A program made the translations under genes and the position numbers. This document shows, piece after piece, positions 33,057 through 44,152 of a DNA stretch of 64,000 nt (position 1 is its first letter; every line of letters begins with the position of its first letter). The notes under the pieces are model-generated. The model was not told the DNA's origin and did not search any database. It saw only the letters and a program-made list of their open reading frames with translations. The stretch is from Sphaerulina vaccinii (Eukaryota; Ascomycota; Dothideomycetes; Mycosphaerellales; Mycosphaerellaceae), in the NCBI GenBank assembly GCA_022570795.1, contig JAKUDP010000005.1, forward strand, positions 1 through 64,000, read 5' to 3'.

Positions 33057-35108
33057 TCAGGAACTCGTGCCCGATACCTTCCTCGAAAGAGCATCTGAGC
33101 TCTTAATGCTGGTTGACCTCTTATGCCCAATCGCTTCATCGATGTCCTTCAGCGCCTCCGGTCCACCAAGCACTCCCAGCTTCTGTGCCATAAGCGTGTT
33201 CTGAGTCTGGAGATCGGCAACCTGATCTCTAAGCAGCGAATTCTCTCTCCTGAACAGATCCGCCTGACTTCGAAAGTCATCTCGTTCTCTTGACACTGCA
33301 GAGATTTGGTACTGGTCGTCCTTCTTCTTCCGCTTGGCTTCAGCTTTCTTCTCCTCTTTGGCTTTCTTAGCTTCCAACTTTTCAATCTCGCGGCGATGCT
33401 TCTCTTCAGTCTTCTTAAGTTGCTGTTCAATTTTCTCCTGAGTCTTACCGCTTTCACTCTGTTCTTTCTCCTGCGCTTCGCGGATCTTCTGTTCTTCTGC
33501 TAGGCGCTTCTTGGCGAGTTGTTGATCGAGCTTTTCGCGTTTGCGAACGAGCTTATGGACTTCTTTCTCGTGGTGATTCATGCCTTTGGTACTTCTCGTG
33601 TCTTCTGATTGGTTGCCGCTCATGATGCTGAGGTTGTCTGTTGACTCTACAGGTCCTTGCGATTCTGGCGCTGTTGTGACCCTCTTCAGCTCCTCTGCAC
33701 TAAGGAAAGAGTCCACGGATGATGTGTCGGAAGAGTCATCTGAGAAGTCTGGTTCGGGATCCAGGTGCTGCATCACGATGTTCGATACTGACGCAGGCGC
33801 GTATGCCTCAATGCCAGCTCCAATAGCGCTCGTGATGCCTGATAAGTAGCCTCCTTGCGAGGCCTCGGGTGACGTAGCAGTGGTAGTCGTTACTGGTGTC
33901 GGTGCAGCTTTCGTTCGTTCTGGCAGTGTCGTCGTCGATGCTGTTGTCGAAGCTGGCGCGCTAGCACTTCCCTCGCCATCAGCCTCGAACGGGGCCAAAC
34001 TAGCGCCACCACTCTTCTCCTTCTCTGCTTGCTGTGCTGAGATCTCCCTCTGCTCGTCCAGATCATCGTCAGGATGCGCTATCACATCCAACGCACACGC
34101 CCAGTTGAAGAACTTCGTCAGGTCACCCAACATCGCATCTGGAGTACCACGCTCGACTAGGAAGCGAGGAATGCCACCACCGGGATCTGACCTGGTCACC
34201 ATTATCCATTCGACCGGGTTCAGCTCTGGTTCATCTGAAGCGGTTCCCTCGCCACCATGTGTCCCATTCGTTTCTGCGCCATTCGTCTTATCTCTGACTA
34301 GGTCCGTAGTGGATATCGATTTCGTGGTACACAGTGGAATCTCGCGTATAAGCTCCACAGACTCATACTGTCCTCGTACAAGTCCAGATCGAATAGGAGC
34401 ATCAGGATGCGACACCGGCTTCGATAATATCATGAAGTGTCTTGGAACATGCCTCTTACCATCGATATCCACAGCACTCTTGTCTGACAGAGTGCTATCA
34501 CTGCTGATGACCATAGCCAGAAAGTCTCTCGGTGTGACTGGTCCAGGGAATGCGGCGCTGAGTTCATATACCTCCAGCTTTCCCACACCAGGTACATCAA
34601 TCCTCTCCAATCGTCTATCGGCTGCTATGCCTCGGACAGCACCGGCACCTGGCTCTCCTTGTACTTTCAAAGCCTCTGTGAACTCCCTCATCATCGCTCT
34701 CTTGAACTTGTCGAAGCCAATGCCCTCGTGTACAGACCTCCTCGAGAACCAGGCGCCGTGTCTGTCGCTCCCTGCCATCTTGTATAGCCCAACATTGTGC
34801 GGATTCTGTTCTTTCTTGAACTTGTAAGGCTTTCCCCAGCTCTTTTGTAGTTTGACATGGTCGGCGTGAGGAGGATCCGATCGAGCATCTGAAGCTGTCA
34901 TGTCCTTGTGCGATGTGGCCTGGTTCGGCTGACTCTGGGACGCTTTCGAGGCATTGAATGGTGTCCCTTCTGGATTGGGAGGTACGGAATTGGCTATGAG
35001 CTCGCCGGCGGTCAAGCACTCTGTCACGTATTGCTTAAGATTGTCCTTAGGAACCTCAGTCCAGTCCACAGGTCCCAGGTAAGTGAGGGCTTCGTGTAGC
35101 TCTTTCAT
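33057..35108 (-). CDS. DUF3074 (START/Bet v 1-like) protein with C-terminal coiled coil
   Basis: A single exon encodes 683 residues. The first ~110 are partly disordered. The DUF3074 domain spans about 115-345 and contains the recognisable S-V-H-E-G-I-G-F-D-K-F-K-R segment, M-R-E-F-T-E-A-L-K-V-Q-G and a late E-R-G-T-P-D-A-M-L-G-D-L-T-K-F-F helix. DUF3074 is related to START lipid-binding folds, so lipid or sterol binding is plausible but unproven. A Ser/Thr-rich linker follows. From about 515 to 650 there is a very long Lys/Glu-rich coiled coil. No signal peptide is present. The start ATG is in the first frame position after an upstream stop and gives a normal family N-terminus. Confidence 0.85.
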   Translation of the reverse strand: MKELHEALTYLGPVDWTEVPKDNLKQYVTECLTAGELIANSVPPNPEGTPFNASKASQSQPNQATSHKDMTASDARSDPPHADHVKLQKSWGKPYKFKKEQNPHNVGLYKMAGSDRHGAWFSRRSVHEGIGFDKFKRAMMREFTEALKVQGEPGAGAVRGIAADRRLERIDVPGVGKLEVYELSAAFPGPVTPRDFLAMVISSDSTLSDKSAVDIDGKRHVPRHFMILSKPVSHPDAPIRSGLVRGQYESVELIREIPLCTTKSISTTDLVRDKTNGAETNGTHGGEGTASDEPELNPVEWIMVTRSDPGGGIPRFLVERGTPDAMLGDLTKFFNWACALDVIAHPDDDLDEQREISAQQAEKEKSGGASLAPFEADGEGSASAPASTTASTTTLPERTKAAPTPVTTTTATSPEASQGGYLSGITSAIGAGIEAYAPASVSNIVMQHLDPEPDFSDDSSDTSSVDSFLSAEELKRVTTAPESQGPVESTDNLSIMSGNQSEDTRSTKGMNHHEKEVHKLVRKREKLDQQLAKKRLAEEQKIREAQEKEQSESGKTQEKIEQQLKKTEEKHRREIEKLEAKKAKEEKKAEAKRKKKDDQYQISAVSRERDDFRSQADLFRRENSLLRDQVADLQTQNTLMAQKLGVLGGPEALKDIDEAIGHKRSTSIKSSDALSRKVSGTSS

Positions 35109-35416
35109 GGTCGCTGTCTTGGTGAGATTGTTGTTGAAGGATAGATATGGTTTCAGGCGAGGATGTCGCGTAGGTCGAGATCAAGGTAGCAAGGATACGG
35201 GCTCTCTGCTCTCAAGTCATGTAGCAGTCCATAGGGTCTCAGATATGCGTCGCCTCGGTCAATCAACTCGTGGAGGCGCTTCTTGGTCGTCCGGACAAGT
35301 CGGTAGTAGTGACGTGGATATATCGGAGCTGCTGACGTTCGATAACAAATATAGTGCTGAAGGTTGTGAACAAAGTGCAGCAAATATCACTTACAATATT
35401 ACTCGCTTCAATGCGG

Positions 35417-35761
35417 CTACAGTATGTTCGAGCTTCCCAAATGTAGGCGAACTCGAGGCGCTGTGCCATGATGATGCATGGTTGTGCCTTGTTTGTGGCC
35501 CACTCTTAGAGCTTCCCTTGTTCGAGGAATGACGAGTCCGCGGAGACGACTCCAGAAGAAGCGAACCAATGACACGGCACTGGTCGCGAGCTTTACGAGG
35601 CGACATGGCTGCCTACATACGACTTCATCTCCCTCCGATTGTGGAACGACTGCGCAACAGACTATGTGGGTAGCACGATGACGGCCATGAGCTAGTCCGA
35701 GATCAATGGGTCCAGGCAACAGCGGCATGAACAGCCCAATCCAAAGCAAAACAATTTTCAT
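35417..35761 (-). CDS. Possible small secreted protein, weakly supported
   Basis: Starting at the internal ATG at 35761, the frame gives 114 residues beginning M-K-I-V-L-L-W-I-G-L-F with a good signal peptide-like core. A short region with cysteines follows (C-C, then two single Cys within ~20 residues). After that the sequence becomes Arg-rich and looks random, so either the true gene ends at an unrecognised splice site or the frame is spurious. No domain is recognised. Confidence 0.3.
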   Translation of the reverse strand: MKIVLLWIGLFMPLLPGPIDLGLAHGRHRATHIVCCAVVPQSEGDEVVCRQPCRLVKLATSAVSLVRFFWSRLRGLVIPRTREALRVGHKQGTTMHHHGTAPRVRLHLGSSNIL

Positions 35762-36177
35762 GATGTATGTGTGTGTGTAGGAAGACTCAACGAAGTGAGT
35801 GGCAGCAGCAACAGTGTGCAAATCAACAAGAACGCAATAGCAAACGCAATGACAGCCTGGAAGTCCTTCAATCTCTCCTTCTCTCCTCTCCTTTTCAGCT
35901 TCTTCAACTGCTTCTCTTCGTCATTCTGACAATTTCAGGAAACTCTCCCCCGTATGCACTCCATTTCCCCAGTTCCAGAAGTGCCACGACGCACTAGGAG
36001 GGTTGGCTCAGATAGCCAGGTGATGGTATTCACCAGTCGTAGCCCACGAATTGACGCCAGATATGAAAGCGTTCAGAGTCCTCGACCACGTATGTAGTCC
36101 TGAGAGATTGTGGTGTTGTGACCAAGTTTTGGTAGAGAGTGTCTAGTAGCAACTGCTCATGCAGTGTTGCTTCGAAC
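35762..36177. other. Intergenic; no supported gene
   Basis: This is the 3' flank of the PIN-domain gene and the upstream flank of the doubtful 35417-35761 frame. It includes a pyrimidine-rich stretch near 35,870-35,930 and nothing else I can name. Confidence 0.45.
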
Positions 36178-37694
36178 TCAGGTTGGCGTCCACAGCTTTC
36201 GCTGCTGGCGTGGAGCTTCTGGGCGCGTGAAGCTGGCGGGATCGATCTGTCCATGAGGCGATGGTGGTGCTACATTCTGTAGCTGATTCGCGTTGCTGCT
36301 AGTAACAGCGGTGTGACCAGTGAAGTTGCCTCGACCATTGAAGTTGCCACGGCCTGAAACGTTGGCATTGTTACCACGAACGTTGCCACGACCACCGCGC
36401 GCGTTGCCACGTGGGTGGAACACATCAGCATTTCTATTGAGTGGCGATCCACGCTGGGCAGGCGCATTGCCAACGCGAGGAGACTGAGGCGCCTTGGCTA
36501 GGTCCTGCTTGAGGCTTGGCTGCGGCTGAGGTTGAGGACCACGTCCAAAAGCGTTCGGATCGATAAGATTGGGCTGTGGCTTCTGCAACATGGCTGCTGG
36601 TGCTCGTGGTGGATGTGGCCTGAACACAACCTCGTTGTCTTCTTCATCCTCGTCTTCGCCGACTGCATCCTTTGGTGTGATCGGTCGATCGACCTTCTTC
36701 AACTCAACCGGCTTCGTGATGCTGCCCTGCTCGAGATCGACATTCTGATTCTCTCTGTTCAGCAATGCTTGACGGTTCTTGAAGTCGCGATCTTCTCGGC
36801 CTACTGCCTCACGCAACTGCTCCAATCTCTTGGTCTTGATGTCGAACCCCTTGGCAAAGCCAACCTTACGACCATCGTTGCAAAGGAAGATGAAGGACTC
36901 GAGTGCTGCGACAGGGTCAAGCTCCTGGTGAATGCGCCAGAGGATGTAGTTGAATAGAGGCTGTAAGCCAGCTGGAACACTAGCGCTCGATGATTGTGGT
37001 CGGCTGGCAGCTGCATTGAGCGCAGCAATGCTTTTCGCTTCTGGCATGACCGTAGGACTGGTCGGAGGCGAAAGTGCGCTAGTACTCGAGTGTGGGCTGT
37101 GCATGGAGGATGGCGACAGCGAGCCACTAGCTTCCGTAGCACCAGAGCTGAACGATGCCTTTGCGGTCTCTTCGGGGGTGAGAAACTTGGTAGCAGCCTT
37201 GTAGGAGTTACCATTGGACTCGATCAGCTCGAGTTCGTGCTCGTGGTTGTCTTCGGAGAATAGCGTGCGTGGCACCACAAATCGCTCGACCAAATCCCAC
37301 TTCTCATAAGTGTCTTCAGGTCCTTGTACTGCTACGGAGCCTGGGTGCTTATCGGTCGCGTCGTCCAACCACTGAAGAGTCTCTCGGACATCTTCGGCGT
37401 GCTTGGTGGTTCCATTCTTCTGTCGGTTCAGCTCGTCCAAAGCTGTATCTTGTCAGCCCTGCCCACCTCGTCCTGCATATGTCGCTCCCACTCACCGTGC
37501 AGAGGCACAAAGAGGCGAATCTGTCCGTTCTTCACCCATTGCCGAATGCCATTCCTCGTACTCTTCTTTACTCCCGCTACCAGGGCCGAATCGTCCACGA
37601 TGCAGTTGAAGATCTTGCGCGCCGGACGGGTAGCTGCTGGTCGAGTCTGCGGCTTCGCGCTTTGCTGGGAGTTGGGACGCTGTCGGGCGCGCAT
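36178..37694 (-). CDS. PIN-domain protein with Pro/Gly/Asn-rich C-terminus
   Basis: Two exons, 37694-37496 and 37442-36178, give 487 residues; the intron is 53 nt (GTGAGT...ATACAG). The N-terminal part reads N-C-I-V-D-D-S-A-L-V-A-G-V-K-K and continues W-V-K-N-G-Q-I-R-L-F-V-P-L-H across the splice into A-L-D-E-L-N-R-Q-K. This is the beta1 strand with acidic residues and the helix-strand pattern of a PIN nuclease fold. The middle has Ser/Pro-rich disorder, then a conserved helical block (P-L-F-N-Y-I-L-W-R-I). The tail carries N/R-G-G/R-G repeats that suggest RNA binding. A role in RNA decay is an inference. An upstream in-frame ATG at 37775 would add 27 residues; I chose 37694 because the extra part is low-complexity. 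Confidence 0.8.
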
Positions 37695-40101
37695 AGTCGC
37701 TTTGCCGCTCGGAGCGGGCGGTGTTGTCTGTGGGTTCGCAGTATGAGATAGTGCAGGTAATAAAGAGAGGTGCAAGTAGCAAACAAGTCGAAAGCTCGTG
37801 ATCGGCGCTGGTGACGAAGAATCCGAGCGTGACAGCGGCGATCAAGTATGAATGGTGAAGCGCAGTGCTTAGATTCAAAAGAAATGTGGGCGACGCACCA
37901 CTGAACCTGTAATCATTTTATGCGAGTGCGCGGTACAGAACCATTCATGTACCGGAAGTCGTTATGCGGTCGCGCATATGGCAGTGACTGCGGCAATTGT
38001 CCTTCTCAAGGTTGGGCAGGCTCGTTGCCTGCGGTGTGTATGGAAGGGGTCATGCTGTAGTCGGTCTAGAGGTGAGCGACTGCTTGCGATCGTGGTGGAG
38101 GAGCGGAGGAAGTGAAGGTCTGCGACAAAGTGAAGTGGAGTAGATGGCCCCGGCACGATCCACGATCCGCATCAAATAAAGACAATGATTGAGCTTCATG
38201 CCCCGTCTGTTCACCTTCCATGCTCAGCACATTACTATCGGTCTGATTCATGGCCCACTTACGACAACATTACTGGACAGGGCATTCCCTGATTTACTCG
38301 CGCACTGGCAGACTACACTGTCTGCGACTGAACACCATGGTCACTCTGAAGAGCACGGAGAGCGAGGACCATTAGCAGCTTTGTCCATCCACAAACATCA
38401 TACACCAATCGGTCGAGGACCTCTATGCCATGATCCTCCATCATTACGAGCACGGAGAGGGAGATGGAAAAGGCAAGAGGATGTGATCCAAATCATTTCT
38501 CCCCACTGCTCACGACTTCGACGATAACGATTCTCGCAAGCAATGGTACAACCACTGACTGAGACTCATCAACTCGCGTGGCTTTACAACAGTGTTGTAC
38601 AAGATGATGTAGCTGAGGAGGCGACTTCTGGTAATGAGCGACGCTGCACTCCATACAAACGGGAGTGCATAAGCATCGAAGGTGAAGCGCACAGCTCAGA
38701 AGCAAAAGACGGCGCAGGCTCAATCGACATCCGGACTTTTCGAGGCCGTGCTAGTAGCAGCTTCGTGCACTGCCATAACTTTGAGCATTGACTCAAGTCC
38801 TCCAACGTACACGCCTTCGAAGTACCCCACAGTCTAGACAAGTGACATTCGTCGTTCATCGACACGTACTTGTCGCCTTTGGCACTGGCATATCCTAGTG
38901 ATAAGCATAATCGGACCGTGCTCTGCGCCCTTTGAGAGATATCAGCATATGGCCAGAGCGATTCAGAGAAGCCGTGCTGTCCATCGTGGACCAGACATTG
39001 CCACTATGGGTGCAGTCCAGACTTTTGTCGCGGACAGCAAGAGTGGCTCATTCGAGTCGCATGCGATGTAGACCTCCAGCACATTATGTCTTGAATGAGG
39101 CAGAACTCAAGATGTTTCCTGGAATCAGCGGTAGGTTCGTGCAGATTCGTGCCCAGTATATGGGAAGCCTGGCTATGCGATTTCGCCGTAAGGAGTCAAG
39201 GTTGGATCTTCATCTTAGACCGACATGATAGTTCTGCAGTCTTTCTTAGCTGCGATAGGTAGTAGTCTTTCGTCGCTATAGATGACATTGGATTGAGAAC
39301 ACGATATAAGTGCCACCAGCTGCCGTGAGACTCGTAATAGTACACAGAGTGAAATCTGGGCGATATGGGTACGTATCAACTTCGCGTCAAGGATGGTATG
39401 CAGGTACCGCAGTACCACCGATCGTACAACCGACTTGACGGCAGTGAGCTCACTACTCTTGGTCTGCTCAGGAGGGGGAGTGGCGGGGTCCAGATGAAGT
39501 CGATATGGCTAAGATAAACTTTCGGCACATGGCCTCGTATCGTCGTTGCTCCTGCCAACGAGATGCAGATCGTGGGATCTTGCATCCGAAGCACGAGACC
39601 ATGACTATCGGCGATGGATGTAGCAGCGTGAACGATGGTGATGGTCCTGATGGAGTGTATTCAGTGTTCTGTACAAGTGACATGTCGTGTTCGTCGTCCT
39701 GTTCCTGAACCCCTTGAATTTGAACGATCTGAATGGTCCAGAGCGCGTCAAGTCCATGCAACTCTGGAACTTGACCCGAAGATTGGTTCACTCTGCCGCT
39801 CCTTCTGTTTGCGAATCTCAGCTGCGACGAGACGAGACATCCCACTTTCGCTCACTCACGTCTGCGTCGCTGAGACTCGACGAGTGCGATCCGATCCGAT
39901 CTCTTGAACACCCATGTCGAAGTTGTCGCAAGGCTAGAGGGCGCCGTTGCAAACTGCCCATCTCCGAGCCCATCACGAGACCTACTTTGCGTTGCTATGC
40001 TCAAAGGTCCACTTGAGCGTTATTGGCAATATTCAATCAAGCTTGGAAGAATGGCATAGTACCCAAGTCCGAGAGTCTTGAGAATTGGACGCCAGCACAA
40101 C
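37695..40101. other. 2.4-kb intergenic region between divergent genes; no supported gene
   Basis: The region lies between the starts of the PIN-domain gene (-) and the Skt5-like gene (+). Frames are short, overlapping and without domains or signal peptides. A long 5' leader for the 40102 gene would fit, since genes of this class in fungi often have long leaders. No uORF or motif is assigned. Confidence 0.5.
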
Positions 40102-43100
40102 ATGGCCTACGACCAGAACTCGTCCTACGAGCCTCCACGGAGAGCATACCAGACACGCCCACAGCACCCGCCTGCGCCTGTCCAGAACAACGGCTACAAC
40201 GAGTACAGCGACTATGCCAGCACACCATTCGATCACCACAATCAGTACGACCAAGGAGGTTACGCGCAGGGACACCAGCAACCAAGTGGAGGCTATGATC
40301 AGAACTATGAGCAGGGCATGAACCAAGGCTATGGCAATGGCTATGAGCAGGCACAAAGCAGGCCGCAGCAGTACGAGCAGCCACCTTATGGGCAGGACTA
40401 TGGGCAGCAGCAGGACTATGGAAGCCAGGATAGGCAATATGATGCCCGCTATCAACCCAGAGCGCAGCAGCAGAGACCGCCACCAAGTCAGCAGCGAGGT
40501 CCTATGCCCAATGGCAGACCTATGCAGGGAGATCCGAGAGGACAGCCAAGGCATCGCGAACAGCAACCTCCAAAGGAGCACTACGATCAACGTCCACCAC
40601 AGGATCAGTATGAGCAAAGACCTGTCAGAGATCAGTATGGGGCGCAGCCGAATGGACACTCTGCACAAGTCAATGGGCTGGGTAAAGCGCTCCCGCTCCA
40701 AGCTCTCCAAACATCGGAGCAAGCACCAGGCAGATCATCTATGGATGAATGGAAGGCGAGAGAAAAGGCGAGGATGAAGGCTGAGGCAAGGTCGCCGGAA
40801 ACTCTACCGTTCGACAATGCTTTCCCAGTCTTCGGTGACAAGAAGAAGAGTGATCGACCTGAGTCGAAACAATCAGAACGAAGAGGTGATCGGGGTAGCC
40901 GAGACCATGAACGCAGGCCAAAGACATTTAAAGGAAGGCGACCCAATGGCTCTCGAGAGAACAGCTATCAGAATCCTGCTCTGAGGCCTGAGATGGAACG
41001 CAGCTATTCCGACGCACCATTGAACGGACGTCATGAGGCGGCGCCACCACAGCGTGATCAACAGGGAAGACCTGCCTATGCACAAGCAGCGCCACAACCT
41101 CCTGCAAACCAGCTGGGTAGTCCTATCGACCAGCACTTCGACTTCGGTCTCGGTCAAGAACCGCCGCCGCAAACGAATGGCTATCACCAGAACAGTCATC
41201 TGCAATCATCCTCGCGCCAGCAAGGTTATGGTTCAAATGAACGAATTCCGCGAACAGTGCCCCACACGTGCGGATCAGGTGTTGTTCCGCCCATCGACAC
41301 GATTCAAGCTCAATACCACCAGACCCCAGCCTATAACAATCATCAGCCACTCAGCCCTGCGTACATCCCACCGCGACCATCTACGTCTGAAGGTGCTCGT
41401 TCTCAAGCTGTGCATCAAGCGGCGGTGCCGTTGTCGCAACCACAGTCTGCGACACTTTATGACGACTATGCAAGTCTGCCACCAAAGCCGTTTGCGCGAG
41501 AGGAGAACAGCAGGCCCGCTAGTCTTGGTGATATATATGATGATTATGGCGCTGAACCTGTACCTGCACCCAAGCCTCTTCAACGCCGACCTACAAATCG
41601 CGAAGAAGAGATCGAAGCCGATATGCCTGATTTCGATAGTGCTGCGCCAGCGCAGACATCACACCTCCAGAAGCGCCTACAGGCCAATGGCTCATCGGTG
41701 TCGCCACCAGTGCCACCTGCCGCAGTACCACGAACACTCCCAATTCATCCCGGGCTGCCCCAATCTTCGTCTCTGCCAGATGTGAGGTATGAAGAGCAGT
41801 CGCAGCAGTATCAGCCTGTTGATCGAAGAGCCCCTCCAGGAATCAGAGGTCCACCAAGACACGATGGCTACAATGGTGGTGCATCTTCTGTTCCACCTCA
41901 AGCTTACGGTCAACGTCCTCCACCAGGCGCCCAGGATCCTCGAATGGGGCAAGGACCACTCAATGGCATGCAACCACCTCAGGCTCCATTCGCGCATGAG
42001 CCTCAGGCGAGACGATCGCTTGATGATGGGAGACCTATGCCGTTCAGGAATGGACCTCCAGCTCCGCAACGCTTCGATGCTCAAGGACGGCCGTTGCCAC
42101 CGCGGGGCCCACCCAATGGCATGCGAGGTGGCATGCGAGGAGGCCCGAATGGAGTGCATCCAAGGGGAGGTCCTACCGGCATGCCAATGGGTAGAGGTTA
42201 TCCTCCTCGGCCTGATATGAATCGTCAAGGCACTACGTGGTCCGATCCGGGCAGGACAGGAAGTGCGCCTCCCCCACGCGGCCCGCCAAATGGTATGGGA
42301 GGACCGTTGACCCAACAAAGGTCTGCGCCTGACCAGAATCCTCCTCCACATAACCCTGATGCTCTTCCATATCATCCTGTGCCAGTCCGGCCAGGTCTCA
42401 TGGAGCACGGCGGAACGCCTCAGCCAGCCAAGCCACCACCGGTACGCAACTATGGTGGCCCTCAATCATCTGGTCCCAGTGCTGCGCCGCCATCGAACGG
42501 CAATTCGTCTCACCAGCGACAGGCCTCCGACCACTTTGCCCAGCCGGTCACCCATGCTGAGCTCGATCGTCTGCGTGCTGGGGTCGAGAACGCCCCTAGT
42601 AATGCGAAGCTGGCATTGGTGCTTGTCAAGAAGCTAGTCGAGGCATCTACTGTGCTCGCAGCCGAAGGAGGACGCGCCGATCCTCGAACAACTGGCAAGA
42701 ATCGCGAGAAGTATGTCATGGAAGCTCACAAGCGTCTCAAGAAAATCGTCAATGGCGGATATCCAGAAGCACAGTTCTACTTGGCAGATTGCTACGGCTC
42801 TGGCACGCTGGGCCTCGAAGTCGATCCCAAGGAAGCTTTCAAGCTATACCAATCAGCGGCCAAGGCAGGACATGCCGAATCTGCGTACAGAACAGCAGTC
42901 TGCTGCGAGATGGGCGCTGAAGAAGGTGGCGGCACAAGTCGGGATTATGCAAAGGCTGTACAATGGTATCGGCGCGCTGCAACCCTGGGCGATGGGCCTG
43001 GCATGTACAAACTTGGTGCTATCCTTCTCAAGGGTCTACTTGGTCAGCAACGCAATATCGTGGAAGCCGTCATTTGGTTGAAACGTGGTGCTGAGAAGGC

Positions 43101-43767
43101 TGATGCTGACAATCCCCATGCACTCCATGAACTAGCTCAACTCTACGAGAGCGAGAATGCTAATCCCGAGATTCGAAACAAAGTCGTCGCAGACGACTCT
43201 TATGCCCGTCAACTGTTCGAACAGGCAGCAAGCCTAGGATACAAACATAGTCAATTTCGCCTTGGACAAGCTTGGGAATATGGATCGCTCGGCTGTGGTA
43301 TCGACAATCGTACAAGTATAGCATACTATACGAAAGCCGCTGCGCAGGGCGAACATGGAGCTGAACTCGCACTCTCGGGCTGGTACTTGACCGGCGCGGC
43401 AGGCATTCTTGAGAATAGTGACACGGAAGCTTATCTTTGGGCGAGAAAGGCTGCAAGTAGTGAGCCGCCTTTGCCCAAAGCTATGTTTGCTATGGGATAC
43501 TTTACGGAGAATGGAATTGGATGTCCGCAGAGTATGGAGGAGGCGAGGAAGTGGTATTCGAGATCAGCTTGTAAGTGAACGTCACATCCATGTTGATGAC
43601 GCGTATGAACTGACATTGCGTTTGCAGCTTACAAATTCCCCAAAGCTATTGAACGACTTGAGGAGCTGAAGAGAAGTGGTGGGAAGAAGGAGAAGGCTGT
43701 GCCGCAGAATGGCAAGTTGACTCGCAAAGACCAGAAGAAAGACGAGGAGAATTGTGTCATGATGTGA
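40102..43767 (+). CDS. Skt5/Chs4-like chitin synthase activator (Sel1 repeats, CaaX box)
   Basis: Two exons, 40102-43570 and 43628-43767, give 1202 residues; the intron is 57 nt (GTAAGT...TTTGCAG). The first ~830 residues are disordered and rich in Gln, Pro, Gly, Tyr and Asn. Tandem Sel1-like repeats from about 870 to 1155 show the usual A-x-x-x-Y-x-x-A-A spacing (for example A-F-K-L-Y-Q-S-A-A and A-V-Q-W-Y-R-R-A-A). After the intron a basic segment leads to C-V-M-M at the end, a CaaX prenylation signal. Yeast Skt5/Chs4 recruits and activates chitin synthase III and is itself farnesylated, so the same role at septa and growth sites is likely. The ATG has a good context (ACAACATGG). Confidence 0.9.
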
Positions 43768-44152
43768 TTGAGTGGGTTGCCTGGCAGGATACAATGGTGT
43801 GCTTAGCATGGGTATACACGACGGAGATATTACCAACTATGTTGCGACACGATTAGCAACGTAAAGCACATATATTTGTCTCGAGGTGGACTTACTGGTT
43901 GGTAGGGCTCTGCACAGGTGTATGATACCATGAGAAGCACTAGTACATGTGAAAGGGACTCGACGGAAGACAACGGAGGTACATAGTCGAACATATACGA
44001 GGTGTTGCAGATCAAGCCCTTTCATAATGGCAGGGTTCACAAGTATACAGGTACGGTACAGCCTTTGTTCAAATGACGGAGAACGAGTCGCTGCTAAGCC
44101 ATGCCCGCTACGATGCGTGAGAGAGTACCACCTGGCGGGGCACGGTCTGCTA
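43768..44152. other. Intergenic between convergent genes
   Basis: This holds the 3' ends of the Skt5-like (+) and FAD oxidase (-) genes. No gene is seen. Confidence 0.5.
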
